12,581 nt of DNA from an uncultured Clostridia bacterium (lineage in GTDB: Bacteria > Bacillota > Clostridia > Christensenellales > Aristaeellaceae), in assembly GCA_937907055.1 (NCBI GenBank), contig CALCTW010000037.1, positions 1 to 12,581 on the forward strand. Direction: 5' to 3'. Positions within the stretch are counted from its first letter, which is position 1. Each line of letters starts with the position of its first letter. Below, one piece after another: positions 6,762 to 12,581 of this stretch. Under the pieces are notes generated by a model. That model ran no database searches, was not told where the DNA came from, and worked only from the letters and a program-made list of their open reading frames with translations. The position numbers and the translations under genes are program-made.

Positions 6762-6832
6762 GGATCGTGCAAACGCTTTACGGCACATCCTTTCCACGAT
6801 CCCAATCATCTTTCCGGCATTCATCGCGTATC

Positions 6833-6863
6833 AAAAAGCAGCCGTTTTCGCGGCTGCTTTTTT
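6833..6863. terminator. Bidirectional terminator between convergent genes
   Basis: AAAAAGCAGCCG (6833-6844) pairs with CGGCTGCTTTTT (6851-6862) around a six-base loop. A tracts on one side and T tracts on the other make it usable from both strands: the CapA-like gene ends 71 bases to the left, and the minus-strand SH3 gene ends 7 bases to the right. Confidence 0.93.
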
Positions 6864-6870
6864 GTATTTG

Positions 6871-9222
6871 TCAGTTGACCGTGATCCCGGTCAGGGCTTT
6901 CCAGGAATTCCTCAGCGTGGTCTGATTGGTCAGTCCATAGTTGGGATCGTTCTTTTTCACTTCATCCAGATCACGCAGGAAGTGGATGCACAGGTGACCG
7001 TCAAAGCCGTTGGCTGTGATGGAACCCACCAGATGCGGACGATTGTGCATGGTGGCCATGGTCCATTCGCCGGAGGGCAGCTGCACATAAACGGTGTGCA
7101 CAGTCCAGGAAGGCTTGCCGAAGGCCTTGTTCATGATCAATGTGTCCGTCAGAGCGGCGGGCTGACTGTCACAGTGATTGCCGCAGGAGTACACGTTGAT
7201 GTTCCATGCCAGAGAAGTGATGGGGTCGTAAATGATCAGCGTATCGCCGCCCTTCAGGGAGGGCTTTACTTTGTTGAACCAGTGCAGCAGTTTCACATCG
7301 CCGGTGGCAGGACCGTCGCTCAGACCCTCATTGGGAGCCAGCTCCACGGAAGGCGCGGCGCTCGCGGGAGCGGCGTAGCCGGAATAGAGGAGCGCCTGCA
7401 TCGCGGCGGTCGCGGCACCGGAGACCGCCATATTGTTGCGCAGCTGGAATTCCAGCACGGCCAGATAGGTGGTCTCATCAAAGCTGCCGTTGATGTTCAC
7501 GGTATAGCCCAGTTCGCTCAGACGTTTCTGCATCCTTGTGATCGCGGCGGTATCCTGACTGTCCGCGTTGCGGTAGTAGATGTGCAGTGTATTGAAGGAA
7601 GAGATCGTATCGGAATAGGCAATGGCGGAGGAAGAGAAGAGGGCGGTGAAGGTATTGACACCGGCCAGTCCGTCCACGCTGAGCCCATGAATGGACTGGA
7701 AGGATTTCACCGCGCTGATGGTCGTGCTGTCATAGTTGCCGGTCACAGCGCTGGAGGAAAGGTAATTGAGCGCCACCAGACGTTCCTGCAGCGTCTTTAC
7801 ATCTTCTCCCGTGTATCCGCTGCGCAGTGTGCGCTTGAAGAGGGAAGTGTCATACGCGGCTTCGTTATCCGATTCACCGGAGACCGCCTGCGTGGGGGCC
7901 ACGGAAGGCGCGGCAGTCGCTTCAGTATAGGTGATATAGGCGCTGGATACATAACCGAAGTTTCCGTTATACAAGATCCTTGCCCAGGATTTGGTGTAGC
8001 TGTAAACCGGAACGACCGTGCCGTTCGGGATGGTATCGATTGTGGCGTAGGAAGCGCCCGCGCCTGCGCGCATGTTCAGCGTGCCGCCGGAGGTCTTGAT
8101 CGTCGCGGTCCCGCAGGGATTGTCAAAGGTGATCGCGGCGGTGGGGGCGGGGGTGATGACCGGGACCGGTGTGCCGGTCGGCGCGGAGGTCACAGTCACG
8201 CTGTAGAACTTGAGATAAGTATTGTTCAGATAACCCGTGTATCCCTTGTAGGAGGCGAAGCTCCAGGAATCGCCGCGGCTCAGGATCGTCACCGTGCTCT
8301 TATTCGGTACGGAGGTGATGATGGTCGAACTCGTTTTATCCTGTGCGCGCATGTTCAGCGAGCCGCCGTTGGTGGAGATCGTCGCGTACTGCGTGGTGGT
8401 CACTGCAGGGGTGGGCGGCGCGGTTACCACGATCGGCTTCGGGGTGGCTGTCACAAGCGTAATGGTATTGAAGGTAAGGTATTTATTCATCACATAGCCG
8501 GTGCAGCCGTTATAGGAAACGCGGCTCCACTGGCTTCCGTGCTCCAGCACGGTAACGGTCTTGCGGTTGGGGATCGTGGTGACGATGGATGTGGAGGTGG
8601 AAGCGGAAGCGCGCATATTCAGCGATCCGCCGGAAGTGGAGACGGCAGCCGTTTCAGCGGGGGCGGCTGTGATCACGGGCTGTGCCGTCTGCGGAACGGG
8701 CGTCGCGGTCGGCGTAGTGACCGGCGTGTTGCCCGCCGCGTTGGTGTACATCAGGTAGGAGGTCGATACGTAGCCCGTATAGCTGCCGTATGACACGTAA
8801 GCCCAGCTCAGCGTGGCGCTGTAGACCGTCACCTCTCTGCCGTTCGGGATCGTGGTCACGATGCGCGCGGAGGAGGAGGGGGTGGCGCGCAGGTTCAGAG
8901 AACTGCCGGCGGTCTTCACGATCGCCGTTGTGGCCGAGGAGGAGAGCGCGTACAGCCGGGTCAGCGTTTTATTACCGGCCACACCGTCCTGTGTCAGCCC
9001 CTGATCCTTCTGGAACTGCATCACCTGCGCTGCCGTGGCGGAGCCGTACTTGCCGTCCGCTTTCACGTCATATCCCAGGAAGATCAGTGCCTGCTGCATT
9101 TTCAGCACATCCGCGCCGCTGCTGTTGATGCGCAGCGTGGCGTATTCCGCCAGCGCGGCACTGCCGATCATGATCAGACAGAAGATGATACAGATGAATC
9201 CCGGGATAAGTTTGCGTTTCAT
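6871..9222 (-). CDS. Secreted peptidoglycan-binding protein with four SH3 repeats and a C-terminal HxCIH domain
   Basis: 783 residues, exported. In order: signal peptide (1-25, cleavage after ALA25); peptidoglycan-binding domain (about 33-92, with DGKYGSAT and DGVAG); four bacterial SH3 repeats (about 100-160, 192-250, 279-340, 372-432), each with the LN(M/L)RA start and a GYV or GYL end, joined by Thr/Pro/Ala linkers; two more peptidoglycan-binding domains (about 465-530 and 556-614); and a 140-residue final domain (about 640-783). The final domain contains CGNHC (680-684), TVHTV, MATMHNRPH (722-730) and GHLCIHF (742-748). The H-x-C-I-H core recalls the HGCIR motif of YkuD L,D-transpeptidases, but I cannot confirm kinship. 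Start: minus-strand ATG at 9220-9222, preceded by AAAGGGGG at 9231-9238. A probable promoter lies at 9254-9282. The protein should bind cell wall or cell-wall polymers; whether it cuts or crosslinks them is inference. The long plus-strand frame opposite it is a shadow. Confidence 0.93.
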   Translation of the reverse strand: MKRKLIPGFICIIFCLIMIGSAALAEYATLRINSSGADVLKMQQALIFLGYDVKADGKYGSATAAQVMQFQKDQGLTQDGVAGNKTLTRLYALSSSATTAIVKTAGSSLNLRATPSSSARIVTTIPNGREVTVYSATLSWAYVSYGSYTGYVSTSYLMYTNAAGNTPVTTPTATPVPQTAQPVITAAPAETAAVSTSGGSLNMRASASTSTSIVTTIPNRKTVTVLEHGSQWSRVSYNGCTGYVMNKYLTFNTITLVTATPKPIVVTAPPTPAVTTTQYATISTNGGSLNMRAQDKTSSTIITSVPNKSTVTILSRGDSWSFASYKGYTGYLNNTYLKFYSVTVTSAPTGTPVPVITPAPTAAITFDNPCGTATIKTSGGTLNMRAGAGASYATIDTIPNGTVVPVYSYTKSWARILYNGNFGYVSSAYITYTEATAAPSVAPTQAVSGESDNEAAYDTSLFKRTLRSGYTGEDVKTLQERLVALNYLSSSAVTGNYDSTTISAVKSFQSIHGLSVDGLAGVNTFTALFSSSAIAYSDTISSFNTLHIYYRNADSQDTAAITRMQKRLSELGYTVNINGSFDETTYLAVLEFQLRNNMAVSGAATAAMQALLYSGYAAPASAAPSVELAPNEGLSDGPATGDVKLLHWFNKVKPSLKGGDTLIIYDPITSLAWNINVYSCGNHCDSQPAALTDTLIMNKAFGKPSWTVHTVYVQLPSGEWTMATMHNRPHLVGSITANGFDGHLCIHFLRDLDEVKKNDPNYGLTNQTTLRNSWKALTGITVN
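8065..8910 (-). repeat. DNA repeats encoding the LNMRA start of SH3 modules
   Basis: On the plus strand the block GCGCGCATGTTCAGCG recurs at about 8066, 8345 and (as GCGCGCATATTCAGCG) 8609, with a more diverged copy near 8887. Spacing is about 265-280 bases, the size of one SH3 module plus linker. The first three copies are nearly identical, which suggests fairly recent duplication or gene conversion within the gene. Confidence 0.8.
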
Positions 9223-9253
9223 TGCGCGTTCCCCCTTTGAACAAATCGCACAA

Positions 9254-9282
9254 ATTATATCATATTATTATGAAAGTGTAAA
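9254..9282 (-). promoter_or_regulatory. Promoter of the SH3/peptidoglycan-binding gene
   Basis: Read on the minus strand: TTTACA (9282-9277), 17 bases, then a perfect TATAAT (9259-9254). The start codon lies about 31 bases further on. Confidence 0.88.
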
Positions 9283-9349
9283 GATGCGTAATCTTTTTGT
9301 TACAAATAGCAAGGGAGCAGGATGCCTGTAAAAGCCAACCGGATCCACA

Positions 9350-9384
9350 AAAATGCTTCTTATACGGAGAATTCGGAGCATTTT
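9350..9384. repeat. Inverted repeat in the divergent intergenic region
   Basis: AAAATGCT (9350-9357) and AGCATTTT (9377-9384) are exact reverse complements with a 19-base spacer; two further pairs can form inside. It sits between the minus-strand promoter at 9254-9282 and the galE promoter at 9439-9467. It could be an operator or an isolated hairpin with A and T tails. Apart from this and the two promoters I see nothing in the 287-base gap. Confidence 0.55.
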
Positions 9385-9414
9385 CATCATAAATTTGGAA
9401 AAAGGTCGTATTCT

Positions 9415-9431
9415 TTCGGTTTATGGCCGAA
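9415..9431. promoter_or_regulatory. Small palindrome just upstream of the galE -35 box
   Basis: TTCGG (9415-9419) and CCGAA (9427-9431) form a five-base inverted repeat with a seven-base spacer, ending eight bases before the galE -35 box. The position would suit a regulator site, but five-base arms arise by chance easily. Confidence 0.25.
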
Positions 9432-9438
9432 TATTGCA

Positions 9439-9467
9439 TTGAAAAAAACGCGCCGCGAGTATACAAT
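9439..9467 (+). promoter_or_regulatory. Promoter of galE
   Basis: TTGAAA at 9439-9444 and TACAAT at 9462-9467 are 17 bases apart. Transcription would begin near 9474, leaving a short leader of about 35 bases. Confidence 0.82.
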
Positions 9468-9509
9468 AATACAGGATGTTTCCCGAAACTGATCATGGAG
9501 GACATGTCA

Positions 9510-10523
9510 ATGCGTGTTTTATTGACCGGCGGTGCCGGATATATCGGTTCTCATACAGCGCTCTGCCTTTTGGAGGCGGGTCACGAGGTCGTGGTTCTGG
9601 ATAACCTGTCCAACGCTTCTCCCGAAGGATTGAAGCGTGTTGAAGCACTGACGGGCAGGAAAGCCCCTCTCTTTGTGGGCGATTGCACCGTGGAAGCCGA
9701 TGTGAAAAAGGTGTTTGAAAGCGGCAAGATCGACGCGGTCATCCATTTTGCCGGCCTGAAGGCTGTCGGTGAAAGCACACAGATCCCGCTTGAGTATTAT
9801 CGCAACAATCTTGATGCCACGCTGGTCCTGTGCCGCGTGATGAAGCAGTATGGCTGCAACCGCATCGTGTTCTCTTCTTCCGCCACGGTCTACGGCACCA
9901 ATCAGAATGTGCCCCTCCGGGAGGACTATCCCACCGGCTGCACCAACCCCTACGGTTGGACCAAGTGGATGAGCGAACGCATCCTCACCGATACCGCCGC
10001 GGCGGATCCGGAGCTGAGTGTCGTGCTGCTGCGCTACTTCAATCCCATCGGCGCGCACGAGAGCGGCCGCATCGGCGAAGATCCCTCCGGCATCCCGAAC
10101 AATCTCATGCCCTATATCTGCCAGGTAGCCAGCGGCAAGCTGCATCATCTGCGCGTGTTCGGCAATGATTATGACACTCACGACGGCACCGGCGTCCGCG
10201 ATTATATCCATGTCATGGATCTGGCGGAAGGTCATCTGGCAGCCATCGGTTACGCGGCAGAGCATACCGGTGTGGAGATCGTCAATCTGGGCACAGGCGA
10301 AGGCTACAGCGTTCTGGATATCGTCAAGGCGTTTGAAAAGGCCAATGATCTGACCATTCCTTATGAGATCACGCCCCGCCGTCCCGGCGATATCGCCAAG
10401 TGCTACGCGGATCCCGCGAAGGCTAAGGCGGATCTTCACTGGGAAGCGAAGCGCGGGCTGGAGACCATGTGCCGTGACGCGTGGAACTGGCAGAAGCAGA
10501 ATCCCAAAGGCTACGAATCGTGA
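9510..10523 (+). CDS. galE: UDP-glucose 4-epimerase
   Basis: 337 residues, the usual GalE length. This NAD-dependent cytoplasmic enzyme of the extended short-chain dehydrogenase family interconverts UDP-glucose and UDP-galactose, for the Leloir pathway and for galactose-containing envelope polymers. The Rossmann motif GGAGYIG is at residues 7-13. Catalytic Ser124 lies in SSSATVYG, and Tyr148 and Lys152 form the YxxxK pair in NPYGWTK. The family blocks NLGTGEGYSVLD and RRPGDIAKCYADP are present. Three in-frame ATG codons lie close together (9495, 9504, 9510); GGAGG at 9497-9501 sits eight bases before the third, and MRVLLTGGAG matches the normal GalE N-terminus, so I choose 9510. The gene has its own promoter and terminator and no gal neighbours, so it is probably constitutive and supplies UDP-galactose. 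Some GalE enzymes also accept UDP-GlcNAc; that cannot be decided here. Confidence 0.97.
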   Translation: MRVLLTGGAGYIGSHTALCLLEAGHEVVVLDNLSNASPEGLKRVEALTGRKAPLFVGDCTVEADVKKVFESGKIDAVIHFAGLKAVGESTQIPLEYYRNNLDATLVLCRVMKQYGCNRIVFSSSATVYGTNQNVPLREDYPTGCTNPYGWTKWMSERILTDTAAADPELSVVLLRYFNPIGAHESGRIGEDPSGIPNNLMPYICQVASGKLHHLRVFGNDYDTHDGTGVRDYIHVMDLAEGHLAAIGYAAEHTGVEIVNLGTGEGYSVLDIVKAFEKANDLTIPYEITPRRPGDIAKCYADPAKAKADLHWEAKRGLETMCRDAWNWQKQNPKGYES

Positions 10524-10556
10524 TCGTATCGCAGTCAATACAGCAATATATCATGG

Positions 10557-10583
10557 AAAAGCACAGGTTCGTCTGTGCTTTTT
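10557..10583 (+). terminator. Intrinsic terminator of galE
   Basis: AAAAGCACAG (10557-10566) pairs with CTGTGCTTTT (10573-10582) around a six-base loop, with one further T. It begins 34 bases after the galE stop. Confidence 0.93.
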
Positions 10584-10599
10584 CTTATACGCGGAAGCA

Positions 10600-10628
10600 T
10601 TGCAAGACAACGTGAAAAGCGCTACAAT
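10600..10628 (+). promoter_or_regulatory. Promoter of the GNAT-SGNH unit
   Basis: TTGCAA at 10600-10605 and TACAAT at 10623-10628 are 17 bases apart, directly after the galE terminator and 31 bases before the next start codon. Confidence 0.8.
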
Positions 10629-10658
10629 AGACAAAAAGAGGATCGGAGGGGCTGAAGC

Positions 10659-11195
10659 ATGCGCGCCGAGATCGAGCCGGTGACTGAAGCAACAAAGGAA
10701 GCCTTTTACGCGCTGGCGTGTGAATATTTGCCGGATACCGACCCGGAACAGGCGGAAGTGATGCGCGGCCGCTATCCTTCTGCTTTTCTCGTTCTGAAGG
10801 TGGATGGAGAAGTCACAGGCGCGGCGTTTGGCTGGCCGCGATCAGAGCGTGTCCCCGGCGATCCTTCCTTCACTTTGCAGGGCATCTGCGTTCGTCAGGA
10901 GCGGATGCGAATGGGTCTCGGATCCCGTTTGCTTCGCGCCTTCGAACAGAACGCGGCGAAAAGCCCCTGCACGGTCATCGGCGCGGGCAGCGCGCCGGGG
11001 GATGCTGAACGCTTTTATCTGAAAAACGCTTACCATCCATCCTGCTATAAGACCTTCGATCCTTCGGGACAATGTCACATCTATCCCTTCGCGGGCATGG
11101 AAGAATATCTTGCGTTTGACAGAGAAGCCTTCCGCGTTTCTGTTCAGGGAGATGAAGGTTTTGCGGTGATGGAAAAGGCGCTTCCTGCCCGGTGA
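10659..11195 (+). CDS. GNAT family N-acetyltransferase
   Basis: 178 residues, cytoplasmic, predicted to move an acetyl group from acetyl-CoA to an amine; the acceptor is unknown. Motif A of the GNAT fold is seen as a strand LQGICV (73-78) followed by the acetyl-CoA loop R-MRMGLG (82-88) and helix SRLLRAFEQ. Motif B follows as AERFYLKNAY (116-125), with the Tyr/Phe residues often near the acetyl-CoA thiol. Length and motif order are normal. The start ATG 10659 is fixed by GGAGGGG at 10645-10651. The substrate-binding N- and C-terminal parts do not resemble a subfamily I can name. It heads a unit with two SGNH hydrolase genes. A six-pair hairpin (11187-11203) spans its stop codon, without a T tract, so transcription probably continues. 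Confidence 0.88.
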   Translation: MRAEIEPVTEATKEAFYALACEYLPDTDPEQAEVMRGRYPSAFLVLKVDGEVTGAAFGWPRSERVPGDPSFTLQGICVRQERMRMGLGSRLLRAFEQNAAKSPCTVIGAGSAPGDAERFYLKNAYHPSCYKTFDPSGQCHIYPFAGMEEYLAFDREAFRVSVQGDEGFAVMEKALPAR

Positions 11196-11203
11196 TTCCG
11201 GGC
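11187..11203 (+). repeat. Small hairpin over the GNAT stop codon
   Basis: GCCCGG (11187-11192) and CCGGGC (11198-11203) flank TGATT, so the TGA stop lies in the loop. No T tract follows; it is probably not a terminator. Confidence 0.5.
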
Positions 11204-11232
11204 ATCTGATATCAAAAAAGGAGGAGACCGGC

Positions 11233-11817
11233 ATGGTGATCTGCTGTATCGGGGACAGTCTTACAGAGGGGGATTACGGCATCAAAGGCGTGCGGGGTGT
11301 CCCCAATGTGCACGCGGAGAATTATCCATACTTTCTTCAGCGGATGACCGGCGCTGAGGTCCGGAATTTCGGCCGCTGCGGCTGGCGGGCATCACACATT
11401 TATAACTGGTACCGTGAAGGCGGTTTCTCTGTTGCCGGCGCGGATAAGATCGTGATCTGCCTTGGCACCAACGGAGGTCACAGCATGACGGAGGAAACAG
11501 AGGATAATCAGGCTTATCTGCTTCTGATCGACCGGCTGCGCGCGGAAGCGCCGGGGGCTGAGATTTATGTCTGCACACCGCCGCATGTGACCGAGGATCC
11601 TTCCTATATCAATTGCGGTTACGCGCCGCAGGTGCGGGCCGCCCGCTCGTTTGTAAAGCGGCTCGCGGCGGAAAAAGAGGTCAGACTGATCGATCTGGGC
11701 ACCGATCCGCATTTTACTGCCGAAACAGAAACTGAGATGCAGCCCAATGACGGTCTGCACTTCACTGAAAAGGGATATCAGACCTTGGCCGGCGTGATCG
11801 CTGAAGCGATCCTGTGA
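11233..11817 (+). CDS. SGNH/GDSL hydrolase, complete
   Basis: 194 residues without signal peptide, so cytoplasmic as drawn. SGNH hydrolases are serine esterases that remove acyl groups from carbohydrates, lipids or thioesters. Block I is GDSLTEG with nucleophile Ser9; block II contributes a glycine in NFGRCGW (Gly47); block III is GTN (78-80) with Asn80, in the form GTNGG and not GTND; block V is D173-GLH176, the Asp-His pair. All four catalytic elements are present, and a normal compact family length is kept. Start ATG 11233 follows AAAGGAGG at 11217-11224. It is 37 bases after the GNAT gene and 27 before a second SGNH gene, so all three are probably one transcript. Similar stand-alone enzymes act on acetylated sugars, but the substrate is unknown here. 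Confidence 0.92.
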   Translation: MVICCIGDSLTEGDYGIKGVRGVPNVHAENYPYFLQRMTGAEVRNFGRCGWRASHIYNWYREGGFSVAGADKIVICLGTNGGHSMTEETEDNQAYLLLIDRLRAEAPGAEIYVCTPPHVTEDPSYINCGYAPQVRAARSFVKRLAAEKEVRLIDLGTDPHFTAETETEMQPNDGLHFTEKGYQTLAGVIAEAIL

Positions 11818-11844
11818 CCGGCGTTCTGATGAAAGGAAAAGAGC

Positions 11845-12581
11845 ATGGTTTTTGTTATTGCAGCGGCGATATTCGTCCTTCTTTTGCTGATCGGTTTTCT
11901 GTGCGGCATGACCCATATCCGCTTTTATAGAAAAACGCGTAAAGGCGCGGTCAGCGTCGCGTGTGTGGGGGACAGCATCACCTACGGATGCTATATTCCG
12001 TTCTTTTTCGCCCGCAATTATCCGTCACTGCTTCAGAAAGCGCTTGGTTCCGGCTATACGGTGAATAACTATGGAAAAAACAATCGCACACTGCAGCCGG
12101 ACGGGAACCATCCCTATATCCGCAGCGGTGTGTGTCGGCAGAGCCTTTCCCGCGGCGCGGATGTTGTGATCATCATGCTGGGAACAAATGATTCCAAGCC
12201 GTGCAACTGGAAGGATGAAACGGCCTTCCGCGCGGCCTATGAAGACCTGCTCCGGCAATACGAGGAGGCTTATCCCGGCTGCCGTGTCATCCTGTGCACA
12301 CCGTCGCAGGTGGGCAGGCCGACCGGCTTCTTCGCGCTTCTTTCCAATGCCTGTGATAACGAAAAGGTCAAGGTCATCTCCCGTGTCATCAGGGCAGTCG
12401 CTGCCGATCGGAAAAAGGAACTGGCGGATATGAACCGGCTGACGGAAGGCTTTTCAACAGAGTTGATATACAGCAATTTAAGCGCAGGGGCGCTGCTGAA
12501 GGCAGTAAACATTTTTGTCAGCGAAGAAGACGCCGGACCGCTGGAGCGGATCATTGATTATATGGAGCTTACAAGGGAACT
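11845..12581 (+). CDS. Membrane-anchored SGNH hydrolase, N-terminal part, with a Csn2-like C-terminal stretch; runs off the window
   Basis: 245 complete codons, no stop before the right edge. ATG 11845 follows AAAGGA at about 11833. Residues 2-21 form one hydrophobic helix, then basic residues (HIRFYRKTRK), so the domain is anchored in the membrane by its N-terminus. SGNH block I is GDSITYG with Ser44, block II includes NYGKNN (75-80), and block III is GTND (113-116). Up to about residue 187 the sequence fits an SGNH hydrolase, with IMLGTNDSK, VILCTPSQV and KVKVISRVIRAVA in the expected order. The expected IDL strand and the block V DxxH dyad are then absent. Instead, residues about 188-245 resemble a helical region of Csn2 (see separate entry). 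With its Asp-His pair lost, the hydrolase would not be active as drawn. It is either a true fusion or deletion product, or an assembly join; I cannot tell from one sequence. Confidence 0.8.
   Translation, partial: MVFVIAAAIFVLLLLIGFLCGMTHIRFYRKTRKGAVSVACVGDSITYGCYIPFFFARNYPSLLQKALGSGYTVNNYGKNNRTLQPDGNHPYIRSGVCRQSLSRGADVVIIMLGTNDSKPCNWKDETAFRAAYEDLLRQYEEAYPGCRVILCTPSQVGRPTGFFALLSNACDNEKVKVISRVIRAVAADRKKELADMNRLTEGFSTELIYSNLSAGALLKAVNIFVSEEDAGPLERIIDYMELTRE
12406..12581 (+). other. csn2: Csn2-like (type II-A CRISPR adaptation) C-terminal segment, in frame with the SGNH gene
   Basis: Residues about 205-246 of the frame include TELIYSNLSAGALLKAVNI and, further on, GPLERIIDYMELTREL. These fit the Csn2 pattern I remember from clostridial and lactobacillal proteins: a P-L-x-Y strand, then L-x-x-x-x-K-x-x-x-V-x-I, an acidic turn, and a helix (L)EK(L)(I/V)xYI-x(2-3)-RE(F/L), which in Csn2 comes directly before the VNLRSYLS strand. 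That strand would lie just beyond the edge. The N-terminal half of Csn2, with its Rossmann-like beginning, is not found upstream in any frame. Codons ATA, TTA, GTA, ACA, AGG and GGA cluster after about 12,440, unlike the preceding genes. The junction is placed between 12,390 and 12,430 only by loss of SGNH similarity. The match is from memory and needs a profile search. Confidence 0.6.

Noticed and set aside
6862..8793. A 643-residue plus-strand open frame opposite the SH3 gene
   Set aside because: It is Gly/Arg/His-rich with no recognisable domain, has no ribosome binding site and mirrors the Thr/Ser/Pro-rich repeats on the other strand. The minus-strand protein has a signal peptide, domains and promoter.
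9423..9509. A longer GalE N-terminus
   Set aside because: It would start upstream of the promoter -10 box, so it could not be in the transcript; the family start and GGAGG fit 9510.
9519..10538. A long minus-strand frame opposite galE
   Set aside because: The plus strand encodes a full GalE with all catalytic residues; the opposite frame has no family features and is a codon-bias shadow.
1..12581. CRISPR array, tRNA, rRNA, insertion sequence or prophage genes
   Set aside because: I saw no regularly spaced direct repeats, no tRNA-like CCA-ended clover leaf, no transposase and no phage gene. The Csn2-like segment is the only CRISPR-related trace.

Overview
The window looks like a chromosomal segment of an anaerobic, low-to-mid GC Firmicute, most likely a Clostridia-class gut or rumen bacterium. 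The grounds are a small 2[4Fe-4S] clostridial-type ferredoxin, a methionine T-box leader on metG, a YwlG/UPF0340 relative, an ECF-type vitamin transporter subunit next to a type III pantothenate kinase, strong AGGAGG-type ribosome binding sites and TTGACA/TATAAT promoters. The class is well supported by these traits together; the genus is not readable. I saw no rRNA, tRNA, insertion sequence or CRISPR array.

Layout. 1-201 is the end of a YwlG-like gene (+). 271-921 encodes a secreted protein of unknown function (+). 1122-1292 is a short ferredoxin gene with its own promoter and terminator (+). 1361-1632 is the promoter and T-box leader of metG (1670-3700, +), followed by a terminator. 3819-3890 is a promoter and 5' hairpin in front of a panT-like ECF S component and coaX, a pantothenate uptake and phosphorylation unit; a CapA-like membrane-anchored protein (5472-6761) follows without a visible terminator. 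A shared bidirectional terminator (6833-6863) separates it from a convergent minus-strand gene (6871-9222) for a large secreted SH3/peptidoglycan-binding protein. That gene and galE (9510-10523, +) are divergent, each with a readable promoter. After the galE terminator a new promoter drives a GNAT acetyltransferase and two SGNH hydrolase genes, the second running off the right edge.

How the genes work together. Most are housekeeping: methionyl-tRNA charging under tRNA-Met control, CoA precursor salvage, electron transfer and UDP-galactose supply. The CapA-like protein, the SH3/peptidoglycan-binding protein, GalE and perhaps the SGNH enzymes point to the cell envelope, but they lie in separate transcription units and a joint function is only inferred.

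The most unusual point is at the right edge. The second SGNH reading frame has a normal N-terminal half (membrane anchor, GDSIT, GTND), but from about 12,406 it no longer resembles an SGNH hydrolase. It resembles the C-terminal half of Csn2, the type II-A CRISPR adaptation protein, in the same frame and with a visible shift in codon choice. This is either a natural fusion or deletion scar, or an assembly chimera at a contig edge. Other points worth a look are a CapA-like protein missing most expected metal ligands, the 5' hairpin of the panT-coaX unit, and an uncharacterised HxCIH domain at the end of the SH3 protein.
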